DNA of 64,000 nt from Rhizoclosmatium globosum (taxonomy: Eukaryota; Chytridiomycota; Chytridiomycetes; Chytridiales; Chytriomycetaceae), in assembly GCA_002104985.1 (NCBI GenBank), contig MCGO01000077.1, positions 1 to 64,000 on the forward strand, written 5' to 3'. Numbering within the stretch: the stretch's first letter is position 1; each line of letters begins with the position of its first letter. Both the position numbers and the translations under genes were made by a program. Below, in pieces: positions 11,340-22,599 of this stretch. The notes beneath the pieces were generated by a model, which saw only the letters and a list, made by a program, of their open reading frames with translations, had not been told where the DNA came from and ran no database searches.

Positions 11340-12196
11340 ATGCAGGTTTCAATCCCCAACGCGACCGCAAACACTATTCTGCCAAGCTCATACTTTCAAA
11401 GAATACTTTATCTTTTATATTATTACCGGATTGACTCTTGAGGCTGCGGTCTTTGGCTTGATATCGATTGCAACAAGACTTCAAATCATCAAGATACACT
11501 CAGTCATTGCTTTGACCTTGATACTTTGCAACACGTCTCTACTTTTTTCAAACCTTCTGAACGTGTTTAATTACGCCTTAGCGCTCACGGAGTTTTCGTG
11601 TGGGATTCTGCCTTGGATCATTACACTCACATACCACCTTGGTTTCCTTGCTTTTGGTACAAAATAACTCTATTGTCATTTTCAGCTGAAATGTTTATTA
11701 CGCACAGATGTTTTCCTCCTGTTCCGGAGCTATGTGATCTCAAATTACAATAAGTACATCCTAATTTGCATTTACGGGATAGCTGTTATCCGATTAATTT
11801 GGAGTATTTACGATCTTGCAACAAGCGGCGGAAGTTGGGATAGCGAAAACAGTGTCTGCGACTACAACCAAAACTCAGTCAGTCTTCGAGGATACACGTC
11901 AAGTGATCTGATAGCCGATTTATTTTCAACAACAACAGCTGTTGCTGTGATTGCTTGGAAGATTGGATTTACTTCGTCAATTAATGGTGTCGGCTCGATC
12001 ATCTTTCATTCTCGCAGCAGGTGGTTGTATCTTGTGGATGGAATCAACGATTCCAGATTCTTATCTTATTTACACAATGTGGACGCTTCAACAGTACGTT
12101 ATGTTACACTGTATCAACATGGAGTTCTTGTTTCCCATGAAACAACGTGGTCAAACCTACTCAAAACTCCGTGTTGCAGGTTCCATCAAGCAGTAA
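11340..12196 (+). pseudogene. Seven-transmembrane receptor-like protein, array 1 copy 3 (diverged, frame-broken)
   Basis: This is the third tandem relative, more distant. MQVSIPNATANTILPSSYFQ starts in one frame; the hydrophobic continuation EYFIFYIITGLTLEAAVFGL is in another, so there is a break near 11395-11405. A short intron-like gap near 11656-11686 leads to VFLLFRSYVISNYNKYI and SIYDLATSGGSWDSENSVC, matching copy 1. A last change of frame near 11980-12000 falls where copy 1 has its intron and gives ARSSFILAAGG and MEFLFPMKQR. It is called a pseudogene because at least two frame changes lack good splice sites, but a misread gene model is possible. Confidence 0.55.
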
Positions 12197-12290
12197 TTGT
12201 ATTTATAATTAAAGCGAGTATGTTGCGGCCTATTCTTCTGCGTGATTCCGTTGAACTAAACACCGCACCTTGTGTAATTGGAGAAGGGTT

Positions 12291-12954
12291 TTATTGGGCA
12301 AGAACATGTAAAATCTTATAGCATTCCTCCCGCACTCCCTCCACTTGCACAGTTGCGTGAAGTCTCGAAACAACCAAAATGACATCCGTCGCACCATGTT
12401 CCTCAGCCTTTGTCAAAGGAAACTCCAGGGGAACCTGCACTTCGAAAGAATATTCATGTTGTCCTTGAATCAATTCCGATCCTACTTCTTTAGCATTCAA
12501 TAAAGAAAGTTGTGACTGGAACTTGACTTCGAAAGGAAGGTTATGTGGTTCGTCATCTTGTGTGACAGGTGCACGCCCATGTTTTCGAAAGAAGTCGAGG
12601 AATGCAATGTGGTGCGACTGGCTCTGCACGGTGGTAGCGCTAACATCTACATTAGGCGGAGCAACGTGGTACTAAAACGATTGTGAGTTATTCGAAGATT
12701 TGGCATACTAGAATGGACATACTTCCAAGCATTCGAGTTTCAAGGTAACGGACTGAATGTGAATATTCTTTGCGGTTGAATCAAAAAGAACTGTCCCTTG
12801 CAAAGTCTGACCAGGAACAATGTCAGTCGGAGCAACGATTTTGGGATTGAAGACAAATGTCTAATCAGATAGTTTAAGTAAAGGATGGCACATTGTAGTA
12901 GAATCATACCCTTGTTGCGGCGTTGATGCGTTCTGGTTGGTGTTGTTGAGTCAT
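12291..12954 (-). CDS. Arrestin-like N-domain protein, copy 1
   Basis: This is a small protein of about 175 residues built of one beta-sandwich domain resembling the arrestin N-domain. The start is MTQQHQPERINAATR. The pattern PGQTLQGTVLFDS, then HIQSVTLKLECLE, then IQGQHEYSFEVQVPLEFPLT, matches arrestin_N spacing (PGxxvxGxV, then G.h.fpFxfxlP..P). Introns are inferred near 12906-12860 and 12720-12670, at the same places as in its two neighbours. There is no C-domain and no PPxY motif. It is one of three tandem minus-strand paralogues, and its 3' end faces the 7TM array. Confidence 0.65.
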
Positions 12955-13087
12955 AATGGGTAAAGATGAAAAATCAGAATTCGAGATGGCCACGATTTTA
13001 TAGATTTTTTCTCATAATTACAAATGTAGAATGAAATCAATGTATTCCAAGTGACTCACACCATAAATTCAAAATGACTGAGTCACA

Positions 13088-13752
13088 TCAGTTCTCAATG
13101 ACATGCAACACTCCGTAACCTTCTCCCACTTCGGTTGCTCCAACAATCTTGACTTGAGCGTGATAGCGATATAAAACCAACGCCACTTCATCGCCTGCTT
13201 TAGGAATCGCGTTGGTCAACGGAGCAGTTGCAGGAAGAGTTAACTCGAAATCGTATTCATAGTGACCGGCCTGGACAACAGTTCCGGCTTCTGCAAGGTG
13301 AACGGTCTGCTCGAAAAGCACGGCGTGGTCATGATGAGTGTCTACAGACCCGAGCTTCAATGGGGCCTTCCCATGCTTACGGAAGTGATCAAGGAACGTG
13401 ATATGGTGTGGTTTGTCATCGCTTGTTCCGGCAGCAGCAACTTCGGCAGATGGTGGAGACACGAGGTACTAGTTACGAGTTGGTAAGATGGAAGTGTGAA
13501 GGTGGAATAAGCGGATCCTTACTTCCAAGGCTTCCACTTTGATGGAGACCTCCTGGATCTCAAGATCGGCATGAGTAGTGTCGAAACTGACTTTGCCCTT
13601 GAGTACATCGCCTGGATGGGCGTCTTCAGGGGCCTTCACTGAGACGTTGAATGCGAGGACCTGATCAAAGAATACGGATCAGCCCAACGACAGAAGAAAC
13701 TGATGAATGGCAATGCTAAAACCTTTTCGAAGGCAGAGATACCGTAGGTCAT
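13088..13752 (-). CDS. Arrestin-like N-domain protein, copy 2
   Basis: This is a paralogue of the genes on either side, with the same three-exon layout. Exon 1 gives MTYGISAFEK. Exon 2 holds HPGDVLKGKVSFDTTHADLE and EVSIKVEALE. Exon 3 holds YLVSPPS, HITFLDHFRKHGKAPL and VQAGHYEYDFELTLPATAPL, ending YGVLHVIEN. The HFRKHGKAP element is shared with copy 1 (FFRKHGRAP) and copy 3 (HIRKWGKHP) and marks the family. A role in receptor or membrane-protein trafficking would fit arrestin folds but is inference. Confidence 0.68.
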
Positions 13753-13916
13753 TTTGAGTGAGTTTTTGTGAAAAGGCTATCAATGTTGCTGGAAATTGGA
13801 AGAAATGAAGCGCGTGCTCACCCACGTTTTCGCCTCAGACAATTACCATTAAATCTTCAAACCAATTTATTGTTATCAGGGAAAAGAAGAAACGAAAATG
13901 ACAGTAGGTCGAAGTT

Positions 13917-14576
13917 TAGGCGTCATTTGGAACAACGTGAAGGATGGCAACAGCCTCCTTCTCAGAATATTAGATTAAAGTTAGTAATTATATCAAATAA
14001 CTTACCCCAAACTCAGTGTTGACGGCAACTTTGACGGCGGCGTAGTAACGGTACAAAACGATTGCAGCATCATCGTCGTTCTTCTGCTTAACTTCAGTCA
14101 CTGGCGCGTCCTGTGGAATAGTGAACTCGAAAGTCTTCTCGTGGTGTCCTGGCTGGACAGTGACAGGCTCTGGAAGAACTGGAACATCGGCAGCAAAGAG
14201 AACCTCGACGACATCGTATGTTGGGTGCTTTCCCCACTTACGAATGTGGTTCAAGAAACGACGGTGACGTGGGACGGCAGATTCTGGTTCATCGTCTTGT
14301 TCCTTGGTGATAAGGTACTGTGAAAAGTGTTACAAATCGGTTTTGATTCCTATTTCGCGAAACATACTGCCAAAGCTTCAACACGGAGAACTACTTCAAC
14401 AATCTTGAGGTCTGGAATGGTAGTATCGAATTGAACTGATCCAGTGACAGTAGTTCCAGGGGTAGCATCCTCTTGAGCATCGATCTTGATGTTGACAACT
14501 CCGATCTGTTATATGGGATGAAGGGGCAGGAATCAATCGTTATGGGTAGAAATGGCAAAGAACGCACATCGGCCAT
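13917..14576 (-). CDS. Arrestin-like N-domain protein, copy 3
   Basis: This is the third tandem paralogue. Exon 1 is only MAD (14576-14568), followed by an intron with a GTGCGT donor. Exon 2 reads IGVVNIKIDAQEDATPGTTV and VVLRVEALA. Exon 3 holds RRFLNHIRKWGKHP and VQPGHHEKTFEFTIPQDAPV. An extra intron with a GTAAGT donor follows NTEFG, and the last exon ends KEAVAILHVVPNDA, homologous to the end of copy 2. Copies 2 and 3 keep the YRYxAxVKV strand. The gene-order and intron conservation indicate recent tandem duplication. Confidence 0.68.
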
Positions 14577-14889
14577 TTTGGTTTTTGTTTTGTGTTATGA
14601 TGTGATGCAAGAATCACGGATTCCTTCAATTTATAGGACTGGTTCGTGGCGGTGCGTGTTACAAATCGTTCTGCATCAGTTCCAAAACGTGTATCTTGCG
14701 TCATTTAATGTCAAAATAAGAGGTCTCAATATTCAAGACGAAGGCGAGAATCATGGAAGAACAGTATCCGTGCTTAATTTCGAGATGGAAACTGTAGATC
14801 CCCGACTGTTTTGAGGATTCCAGTTACTGATTCGCTCTGATTCGCTTCTTGTTGAATTGTCAATCTTTTGGGCCCAACAAACACCCAAA

Positions 14890-16547
14890 ATGGACCATCC
14901 AACAGCCTCGTCAGTCTTTCCATTCACATTCTCCTTTACAGCAACGCAACCACAAAACGAAAAGGGCCAAACAACAACTCCGCCAGCATCGTCAGTCATC
15001 CCAAAACTCGTTCCGCAGAATCAGAATCAGAGCCAGAATCAACCGCCACCAAACCTTCAGCACCTCTTCCAAATACGCGAACTCAGCCTTCCACAACAAG
15101 CCTCTAATCAAAGCCTGTCTAATTCTATGCCCGGCAACAAGCAGCCGCTGTTGACGCGGCCGCATCCTCTTTGGCTTCCAGAGCCCTCAATCTGTCAACT
15201 GCCTGTCATCTCGCCCATCCATCTCCAGCCTCCAATCCATACAATCCCACGCCAGGCACACGATATTCAGGAAACAGAAGCACTGGCCAAGCTCGCAATC
15301 GGTACGTGTGGGGTTTCCTGAGAAGTGTTTGCTCACACATAACAGAATTAAACGCGCCTCTCGACATCACACTCCAATCAACCTTTGAGCGACTCGTGGC
15401 TTTGGCTGGCTCAAGAGAGTTTCTTCCAGTCGCCGCAAAAGTCCGACATTACCTCACATCCGTAGCATTCAAACGGCGTGAATGGTGCTGCGAGTTTTGC
15501 ACAAAACCATACATTGGAAACTCTGGAGAAGGACTATTTGGACGAGTTGGACGAGATGGGATGGTTTGTGGAGGGACCTACATCGTTCCGCCAGCCATAT
15601 TGAGGGGGATCGACGTTGAACACCGACAAGCGTTGGATCAGTTAAAAACACATATGAACGAATTTCCAGAGCTACATATTTCAAACCAGTTTCTCTCATC
15701 AGCTCATCTCAATCGGTCTTCAGCTCCAACCTCCACTCACAACACCGGTGCACCCAGCTTCACACAGCCAATGCCATATCAAACTATCAATGTTTCAAGT
15801 AACATTGAAATCCCACGGTCGTGTTGTTCCGTGGATACAACGGTATTTAACCTGCTTGGAGTCTCGAACATCTTCAACAAACCCACTGAGCATATTTACG
15901 ACACTACACCAACATGGCGGAACTCAGTTTACGGTGCACATCATGATAACTGCTATTACAAAGCGCAGAGAGAAATGCAGTTGTCGCGCAATCAAGAACA
16001 GGCGAGCCTCAGATTTCAGGCACAAAGAGAACGGGTTATGAATCAGCAAAATCAGTTTGAGCTTTTTTATCAAACGCTTCAGCAGCAACAACAACAGCAG
16101 CAGCAAATGGCGGCTGCAGTCTCGAAAATTGGCCAACAACAACAAACACAGCCACAGATGCTCAACTCAAATAACATCTTTGGTCTCGGAATTATGGATT
16201 CTGCCTTGTTTCAGCCGACGCTGCTGAACAGTGCCACAATTAATACTTCGACAAGCAACAAACGCCCCAAACTAGATGATCCCTTCAGCTTCCTACTTCC
16301 ACAGTCTCAGCAGCAGCAGCAACAACAACAATCTTTCCTTTTTGCTGATCCTCTCAGCCAATTAAAATTTAATATGGCTCCATCTACTGGAAGTCGCAAT
16401 ACTGCCAACTCTATGACCGATGCAGCACTTCAATCTTCACTAAATCAATTAGACGCATTACCTAGAGCTACTTCATCATCTGTATTAAGCAACGACGGGT
16501 CAGTTGATGGAAATATGGCCAATGCCGCCCGTGCAGCAGAGTCGTAG
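14890..16547 (+). CDS. Glutamine-rich protein of unknown function
   Basis: This protein is unrecognised. Exon 1 (14890 to about 15301) is Pro/Gln/Ser-rich and ends LAKLAI. An intron with GTACGT donor (to about 15345) follows, then a folded-looking part LNAPLDITLQSTFERLVALA with VRHYLTSVAFKRREWCCEFC; the CxxC could bind metal. The rest is low complexity with two Gln tracts (near 16078-16105 and 16306-16332) and a putative basic nuclear signal NKRPKL. Composition suggests a nuclear transcription-associated protein. The ATG at 14890 is the first in frame. Confidence 0.6.
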
Positions 16548-16681
16548 CTGTCCTTTCAATCTGTCTGCTTATTTTAGAAAATAAAATTTCCATAGAGCAT
16601 CATATTCCTACCGAGTTTGTTAGTTTTCGTGCGATTGGCGGTTTCAGAATTGTCACAACTTCCTTCAAGTCCTGATTCGAC

Positions 16682-18247
16682 ATGCTGAAGTCCTCGAAAT
16701 CATCGAGTACGCAGCATCTCCCCAGCCTTCCGGTATACAATACTCCGGCAGCCCTTCCTTCGCTGCAAAATGCGTTGCGGAATATGGGATCTTCGTCGAT
16801 TTCGCTTCTTTCTCACTCTTCACGCATTTCGCACAACTCTACTTCCAGCCGTAACAAGAAATCGACCACTGCAGCAGTAGTTCATCATGTAACCCACATG
16901 ACGCCAGAAACAATTGAACACGGCTCGACGTTGAAGAAGAACTCGAAAGAATCTATTGAAAACTTTCTTCGACGAGTCAGCCACGTGTCTCTCGTTGGAA
17001 AAGGAATTGAAGTTATGGAAGGATTGGAACTTTGTCGTAATCTGACGGTTCTGTATCTGTATGAAAACAGTATAAAGAGAATTGAAGGACTGGAAGCATG
17101 TTCGTCTTTGACTAGACTGTACTTACAGAATAATGCGATTGAAGAAATAAGCGGGCTGAACGTTGGATTGGATAAACTCACTGAGCTGTGAGTGATATTG
17201 GTGGAAAAATAACTCGTCCTTATTCCAAACAGGCATCTGGCTGGAAATAAGATAAAATATGTTACGGGCCTCGAATCTCTGCCAGCTTTAGAAGTTCTTC
17301 ATCTTGATAATCAGGTCATTGAGGAGCCACTCGTGTTCGATGTCGCTTGTATGGATACGATAGGAGTATGTCTGAATCGTTTTCCCTTATTTCTCCATAA
17401 CTGTGATATTGAAATCAAATAGATCACGCTTAAAAAACTTACAGCTTCAGGAAACGAAATTTCCGAGATCCATACTCTTACTGGATTAACTGTGTTAGAG
17501 GACCTAGATTTGGCTCGGAACAACATTTCCGACTGGGAGGTAAGCGGAAAACCCTCTAACCAGTTCGTAACAAGCTTATAGGAAGTACATTATGTACTTG
17601 GCTCATGTGGAAGCCTAGTGTCGCTCAACATCACCGCCAACCCTGTGGCGAATATCTTGAAATTCCGCCAAAAAGTCATCCTTGCGAGCCAAACCTTGAC
17701 AACACTGAATGAAAAAGACATTTCTTCAATAGAAAGAGAATTCTTGTATAACATGGAAAGCGCCAAGAAGCAACGTTCAAAAACTGGGAAAACGCGACAA
17801 CAGAATATCATACCAAGTGATCCCAACGCTCCTCAGATTTTTGCTTTAACTATGCTTGGAAATCCCGATCACAAACCCATTCCGCACTTGCCGCCGTACG
17901 CTTCACAGTATAGAGACCTGATGCTTCATCAAATGGCGTCAGCAGCCACAATGAAGGTTTCCCCGGAACACAATCAAAAACGTCCTGTCCGCGTTGTAAA
18001 AGCGTCTGAAGCGCTAGTTGATTCAGTGTATGCTCTACCGAAGCTTGGGTTCCCGCCTTTACCCCCACATCCAATGTATCAAGACGAAATGGTGATGGAA
18101 AATTATAATTTCATTCCTGACGGAAGAAATTGGTCTGAGGCAACGAAAAATGCAACAACCAACGGTGAGCAAGGAAACGAATCGTCTATGGAATCCAACT
18201 TTGGATCGACAGAGAGAAGGGACTGGAGGGATGATGCGGGATATTAA
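16682..18247 (+). CDS. PPP1R42: Leucine-rich repeat protein, PPP1R42-like (flagellum/centrosome associated)
   Basis: This LRR protein resembles protein phosphatase 1 regulatory subunit 42 (LRRC67), found at the centrosome or basal body in animals. After a Ser-rich leader, KESIENFLRRVSHVSLVGKG leads into SDS22-type repeats: LCRNLTVLYLYENSIKRIEG, LTRLYLQNNAIEEISG, LHLAGNKIKYVTGLESL, then LEVLHLDNQ. The cap region has VSLNITANPVANILKFRQKV and the end-helix KDISSIEREFLYNMESAKKQ, both typical of PPP1R42. Introns lie near 17190-17233, 17369-17422 and 17539-17581. The carboxy tail of about 130 residues is disordered. A flagellar role agrees with a zoospore-forming organism. Confidence 0.8.
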
Positions 18248-18328
18248 AGTTCCACTTCTTTTCATAAATTTAACTTCTATAGCCTTCTTATATTTACAAA
18301 TTTGAAAAAAGAGACCACTACATTTAAA

Positions 18329-20172
18329 TCATGAGGGTGAACTGGATATTACAAGCATATCTTCATCTGTCGGATCTATACTTCCAACCGATCCCGCCAA
18401 TGTACTTGAAGAGTCTCTTGTACTAATAAATCGAACGGGTTTCGGTATTGGTGGTTTCGTAAAGTCATAAGTGACAAATTCTTTCTCGATTAGTATTAGT
18501 TGAGCGTATTCAACCGCTGTCAATCCCAGCTCTTCCGCTTGTTCTATCATATACGTTAAAATCATAGGAGGGAAAGTATGAAGCTTACTAGTGAAACTCG
18601 CTATATTGTGCTGATTCAAATTGCTAGAAATTACTTGACTAGACTGGTTACTTGAGTAATCTGGTTTCGCAGGAAACGAGAGTCTTGAGTTCACCGCACT
18701 CCCTGTCCTTTCTGCCAGTGTCCCAGCTGAGCCAGAACTATTCGCGCTATCGATTGTTTGCTGAAACTTTCGCTTAAAAAACCCACTTCTTTGATGAGCA
18801 AGACCGTTCTTGTGGTGCTGAGGAACACTGTGAAGTTCAGTTCGGCCTGAAAACATTTCCGCAAGTCCATGTCTTGGGTCGTGGTAAGTGTCCTTGGGCT
18901 ACGCAATTTAGACCGCATAAGGGTTACGGTTCAAGATGTTCAACTCACATCAGGAACAAAAGGAACAGGTATCCTCTTATTCACAACATCCACCCAGTTA
19001 ATACCTTGCAACCACAATTGTCCTTTTAGTCTCTCAGTTCCGCCATTGACTCTTGGCCCAAGCCGCTGAGTTCGGTCCTTGACCAGCATTCCATGAAGTA
19101 GAACCTTGGCGGCATCCGACACAGCAACAGGTCCATTTGGAAAATAAACCAAATCGTTTAATATTTGCTGATGCAGTTCATCCTTGTCATGAGAGCGAAA
19201 CGGAGCCTATAACCTCTTATTAACGAGATACGGTCAGTCAAGCCAACTCACGTGTCGATACATCATCTCGTACGTCGTAACAGCCAGACTCCACCAATCA
19301 ACCTCCTCCAAATACTCTTCCTTCTTGACCACCTCAGGCGCTAAATGACAGCATGTTCAGAAAATTTTCGCGGCTGAGGGCGCGGAGTTTCAAAAATGGA
19401 GATTTATGACTCACCCATATACCTAGCTGTGCCTGTCCTTGAATTCATTGGTTTGTCGTCACTGTAGTATCGAGCTACATTGAAATCTGTGAGTGTAGCG
19501 TGGCCCGCGGCGTCCAGCAAGACTATTTTTGCGGTTACACAAATGGGGGCAATAGGTGTTCTTATCGTAAAGACTCACTGTTTTCTGGCTTCACGTCTCT
19601 GTGCGCTATATTGAGAGAGTGTAGGTACTCCAGGGCGCATGCAATCTCGGCAAAATAGAATCTTGCGCGATATTCAGGAAATGCCCCTTTATAATTGAGA
19701 TGGAAGCGGAGGTCTCCGCCTAATCGCAAATCCAATACAAATACTAGGTTTTCATCGTCTTTGAATGCATATCGGAGGTTTCTGTCGAAAGTGGCATAAG
19801 TGGTTCGTTGCCTTATTTTGTACCAAGAGTGTGCCTTGTGCCACAAACTCACACAATGAAAGGATGCTTGGCTTCTTCTAACAGTTTTCTTTCGTTTAGA
19901 ACGTGTCGTGTGCATCCTCGCTTGATGACTTCGGCTTTGCTCATGTACTTGATGGCATACTTTGTCTTTGACATCTTATGGGTACATGTACGCACTTTGC
20001 CGAATGCTCCTGACCCAATAGCTATTCCAATTTCAAAGTGTGAGATGTCCACTGAGTGGAGAGGTGTTAGTCATCAAGATGTATGGACTTAGAGTCTCAA
20101 AGGAGGCGTCAGCACACCTTCTTTCTCTGACGGCTGATAGTGCCTCGGTTCTGAGGAAGATGCAGCTCCCAT
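18329..20172 (-). CDS. STK32: AGC-type protein kinase, YANK/STK32 family, copy 1
   Basis: This is a serine/threonine kinase. The start [10 protein letters not shown] suggests Gly2 myristoylation. The glycine loop is [12 protein letters not shown], the lysine lies in [11 protein letters not shown], the catalytic loop is HRDVKPEN, and the Mg motif is DFNVAR, where DFN instead of DFG is the mark of YANK kinases. LGGDLRFHL in the hinge is also YANK-like. Introns interrupt after SEKE (near 20104), after HPFIV, after KPEN, after GTARYM, after the APE helix region and after VPFVPDV. The tail has the YANK element equivalent to DPKHGLEE and ends in a Ser-rich stretch. It sits next to a paralogue on the same strand. 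Confidence 0.85.
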
Positions 20173-20365
20173 CGAAACTGATGTAAGTGGAAGTGTCGAG
20201 GTTCTGAAACACTGTTGTTTGAGTCTTGCACTCTGAATCCGGTTCGAGATCGAATCGAGATTTTGTTTGAGCGATTCTGGCAACCCTCACAAAGCCGATT
20301 CGAGAATGCTCCAAAGTAAAATACTGATAATATAATATTGCACATAGTATAACTAGCATCGAAAC

Positions 20366-22459
20366 TCAAGCCCCAACCGCAACTGAATCCACCAACATGG
20401 CGTTCCCGCCTACAGAATCAGGAACTATGCTTCCAATCCGGTAATCAAACGCCAAGAACTCATTTTCCAGCAGCGTCCATTGTGCCTCTTCCATCTCCGA
20501 GCCCTTCATCATTCCCCCCTCCGTACCCCTAGTTTTCCTCATATTCGTCCCCCCACTCATAACACTATCTCCACCATTCCCGCCACTACTTCCACCACTA
20601 CCAACCTGCCCACTAAACATCTGCCCCCGCGGAGGTGGCCGTGCACTCAATCCAGCAGAAGGTCGAACAACAGGCACAGAAGGCAACTCACTCCGTCCCA
20701 TGAAAAACTCTTCCAGTCCGTGTTTCGGGTCATAATACTTTTGCTTATCAACGCTCGGGACGTATGGAACCGGGATCTGTTTGTTGTAGATTTGGAGCCA
20801 GAAGTCTTGTGTTGGGAACCAGGGGTGGATTTGGATTGTTGGCACGCCGCCAGTGTGGGGGGTTCCGAGGCGTTGGGTTAATGGTTTCGCGAGGAGGGAT
20901 GTCACGAAATTGATTGCTTCGGCTGAGATTTGGAGAGGGTATGCGGGTGGGGGTAATGGTGTTCCTGATTTCTTGGAGGGGGTTGGAGGGATTGGGGCGT
21001 CCAAGGGGAAGAATTGCACAGGTTCATAGAGGATTTGGTTGAAGAGTTCTTCCTTGTGTTTTGCTCGGAAAGGGGGCTGGTAAGAGGCGGAACGTAATTA
21101 GTAATTAAGTTGGAGGGTGGGTGTGTAGCTTACGTATCCACACAACATTTCAAAGGTTGTGACTCCGAGACTCCACCAGTCTACGTGATAGCTGTATTCT
21201 TGCTTTGAAATTACTTCAGGGGCTGAATTAATGGTTAGAACATCGTGGAGATGGGAACGGAAATCGAAAAACAAAGACCACGCCTGAAACAAATTAGAAA
21301 TCACTTACCCATGTATCTAGCAGTTCCCGTCCGTGAATTCATGACTCTTGTAGGACTAGTCACTCTCGCCACGTTAAAATCCGTAATAGAAGCGTGTCCA
21401 AACTCATCCAGCAAAATATTATCAGGTTTGATATCTCGATGAGCGATATTATGCGAGTGCAAGTAAGCGAGTCCACACGCGACTTCAGCAAAGTAAAAGC
21501 GGGCACGTTCTTCAGGGAATGAGCCAGTGTACGTTAGGTGGAATCGGAGGTCTCCTCCCAACTTGAGATCGAGAACCATGAGCAGATTTTCGTCGTCTTG
21601 AAAGGCGTAGCGCATATTTCTGTTGTTTAAGTGGTGAGTGGGTATAAGACACGTGTGGGGGGCTTGGCAAGGTTGTTGTAGTGCGATATGGAGAATCGGA
21701 GGGCAAAATATGGGATTTGAAGATACTAAAGGAAAGAATCAAGAAGCTATTGACTGCATTTGAGTAGGCAGGCGGCAATATCCCTTCCACAGCTGATTTG
21801 TGGCTGACGAACTCAATTTCTCACTATCCACGGCGATCCTGCAGTCCGTCCAAAACAAACGACGCTGATTTCAAGGTATAACAAAGTATTCGATTCTACT
21901 ACAGTCGTCGCTGTCTAGATCGCCGAATTGTTTGGTCAAGCTCTCGTTCAATGCTTACACAATAAATGGTGATTGAACAAGTTCGAGCAGTCGTCTTTCA
22001 CCAATGACATGATAAGCTGCATTCCTCGCAACAACTTCGGCTTTGTTCATGTATTTTACAGCATACTTGGTCTTGGTCTGTTTCAAGACGCAAGTACGGA
22101 CTTTACCGAATGCACCCTAGTGGAGTGAAATGCAAATAATTGAGTATGAGAGATCATTGATTGGGGGGTGTATGGGATGGGTTTTGATGATGTGCAGATG
22201 AAGATTAGGGCGGCGATGGTACCTTGCCGATAGTGACGCCGATATCAAAGTCCGAGATGTTAACTAGATGATGCAGAGCCATGTGAGTAGGTGTATGGAT
22301 AAGCGATAAGGAGAGCCAGGCAGAGTGAGCAGCCCGAGCCCAACCTCCGACACCCAATCAAAGCTGCTCACCTGGTCTGGTCGGAGCCGCCAGTGCCGCG
22401 GACCGAGAGTGGATCTGCGGCGGTTTAAACCGTTCGAGCGACGACTGTGATTGGCCCAT
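20366..22459 (-). CDS. STK32: AGC-type protein kinase, YANK/STK32 family, copy 2
   Basis: This is a tandem paralogue of the preceding kinase. Exon 1 (22459 to about 22371) encodes MGQSQSSLERFKPP, again with a myristoylation-type start. After an intron the next exon gives VNISDFDIGVTIGK, and another gives [14 protein letters not shown] long intron of about 355 bp (near 21973-21619) comes before NMRYAFQDDENLLMVLDLKL. The catalytic loop is HRDIKPDN, the Mg motif DFNVAR, and the activation segment ends [10 protein letters not shown]. The kinase domain carries a Pro-rich insert (PPTPSKKSGTPLPPP). The carboxy end is Gly/Ser-rich. Introns here are longer than in most genes of the window. Confidence 0.85.
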
Positions 22460-22599
22460 CGATCTCAAAACAGACGATTGTTTCACAGTTCAAAGTGCGA
22501 TTGCTGTCTTTGTTTGGGCCAGAGTTCAGACACAAAAACAATCAATTGATTTCCATTTTAATATTCTGTTTCTATTCCTCCTGCTTTCGGACACTCTGA

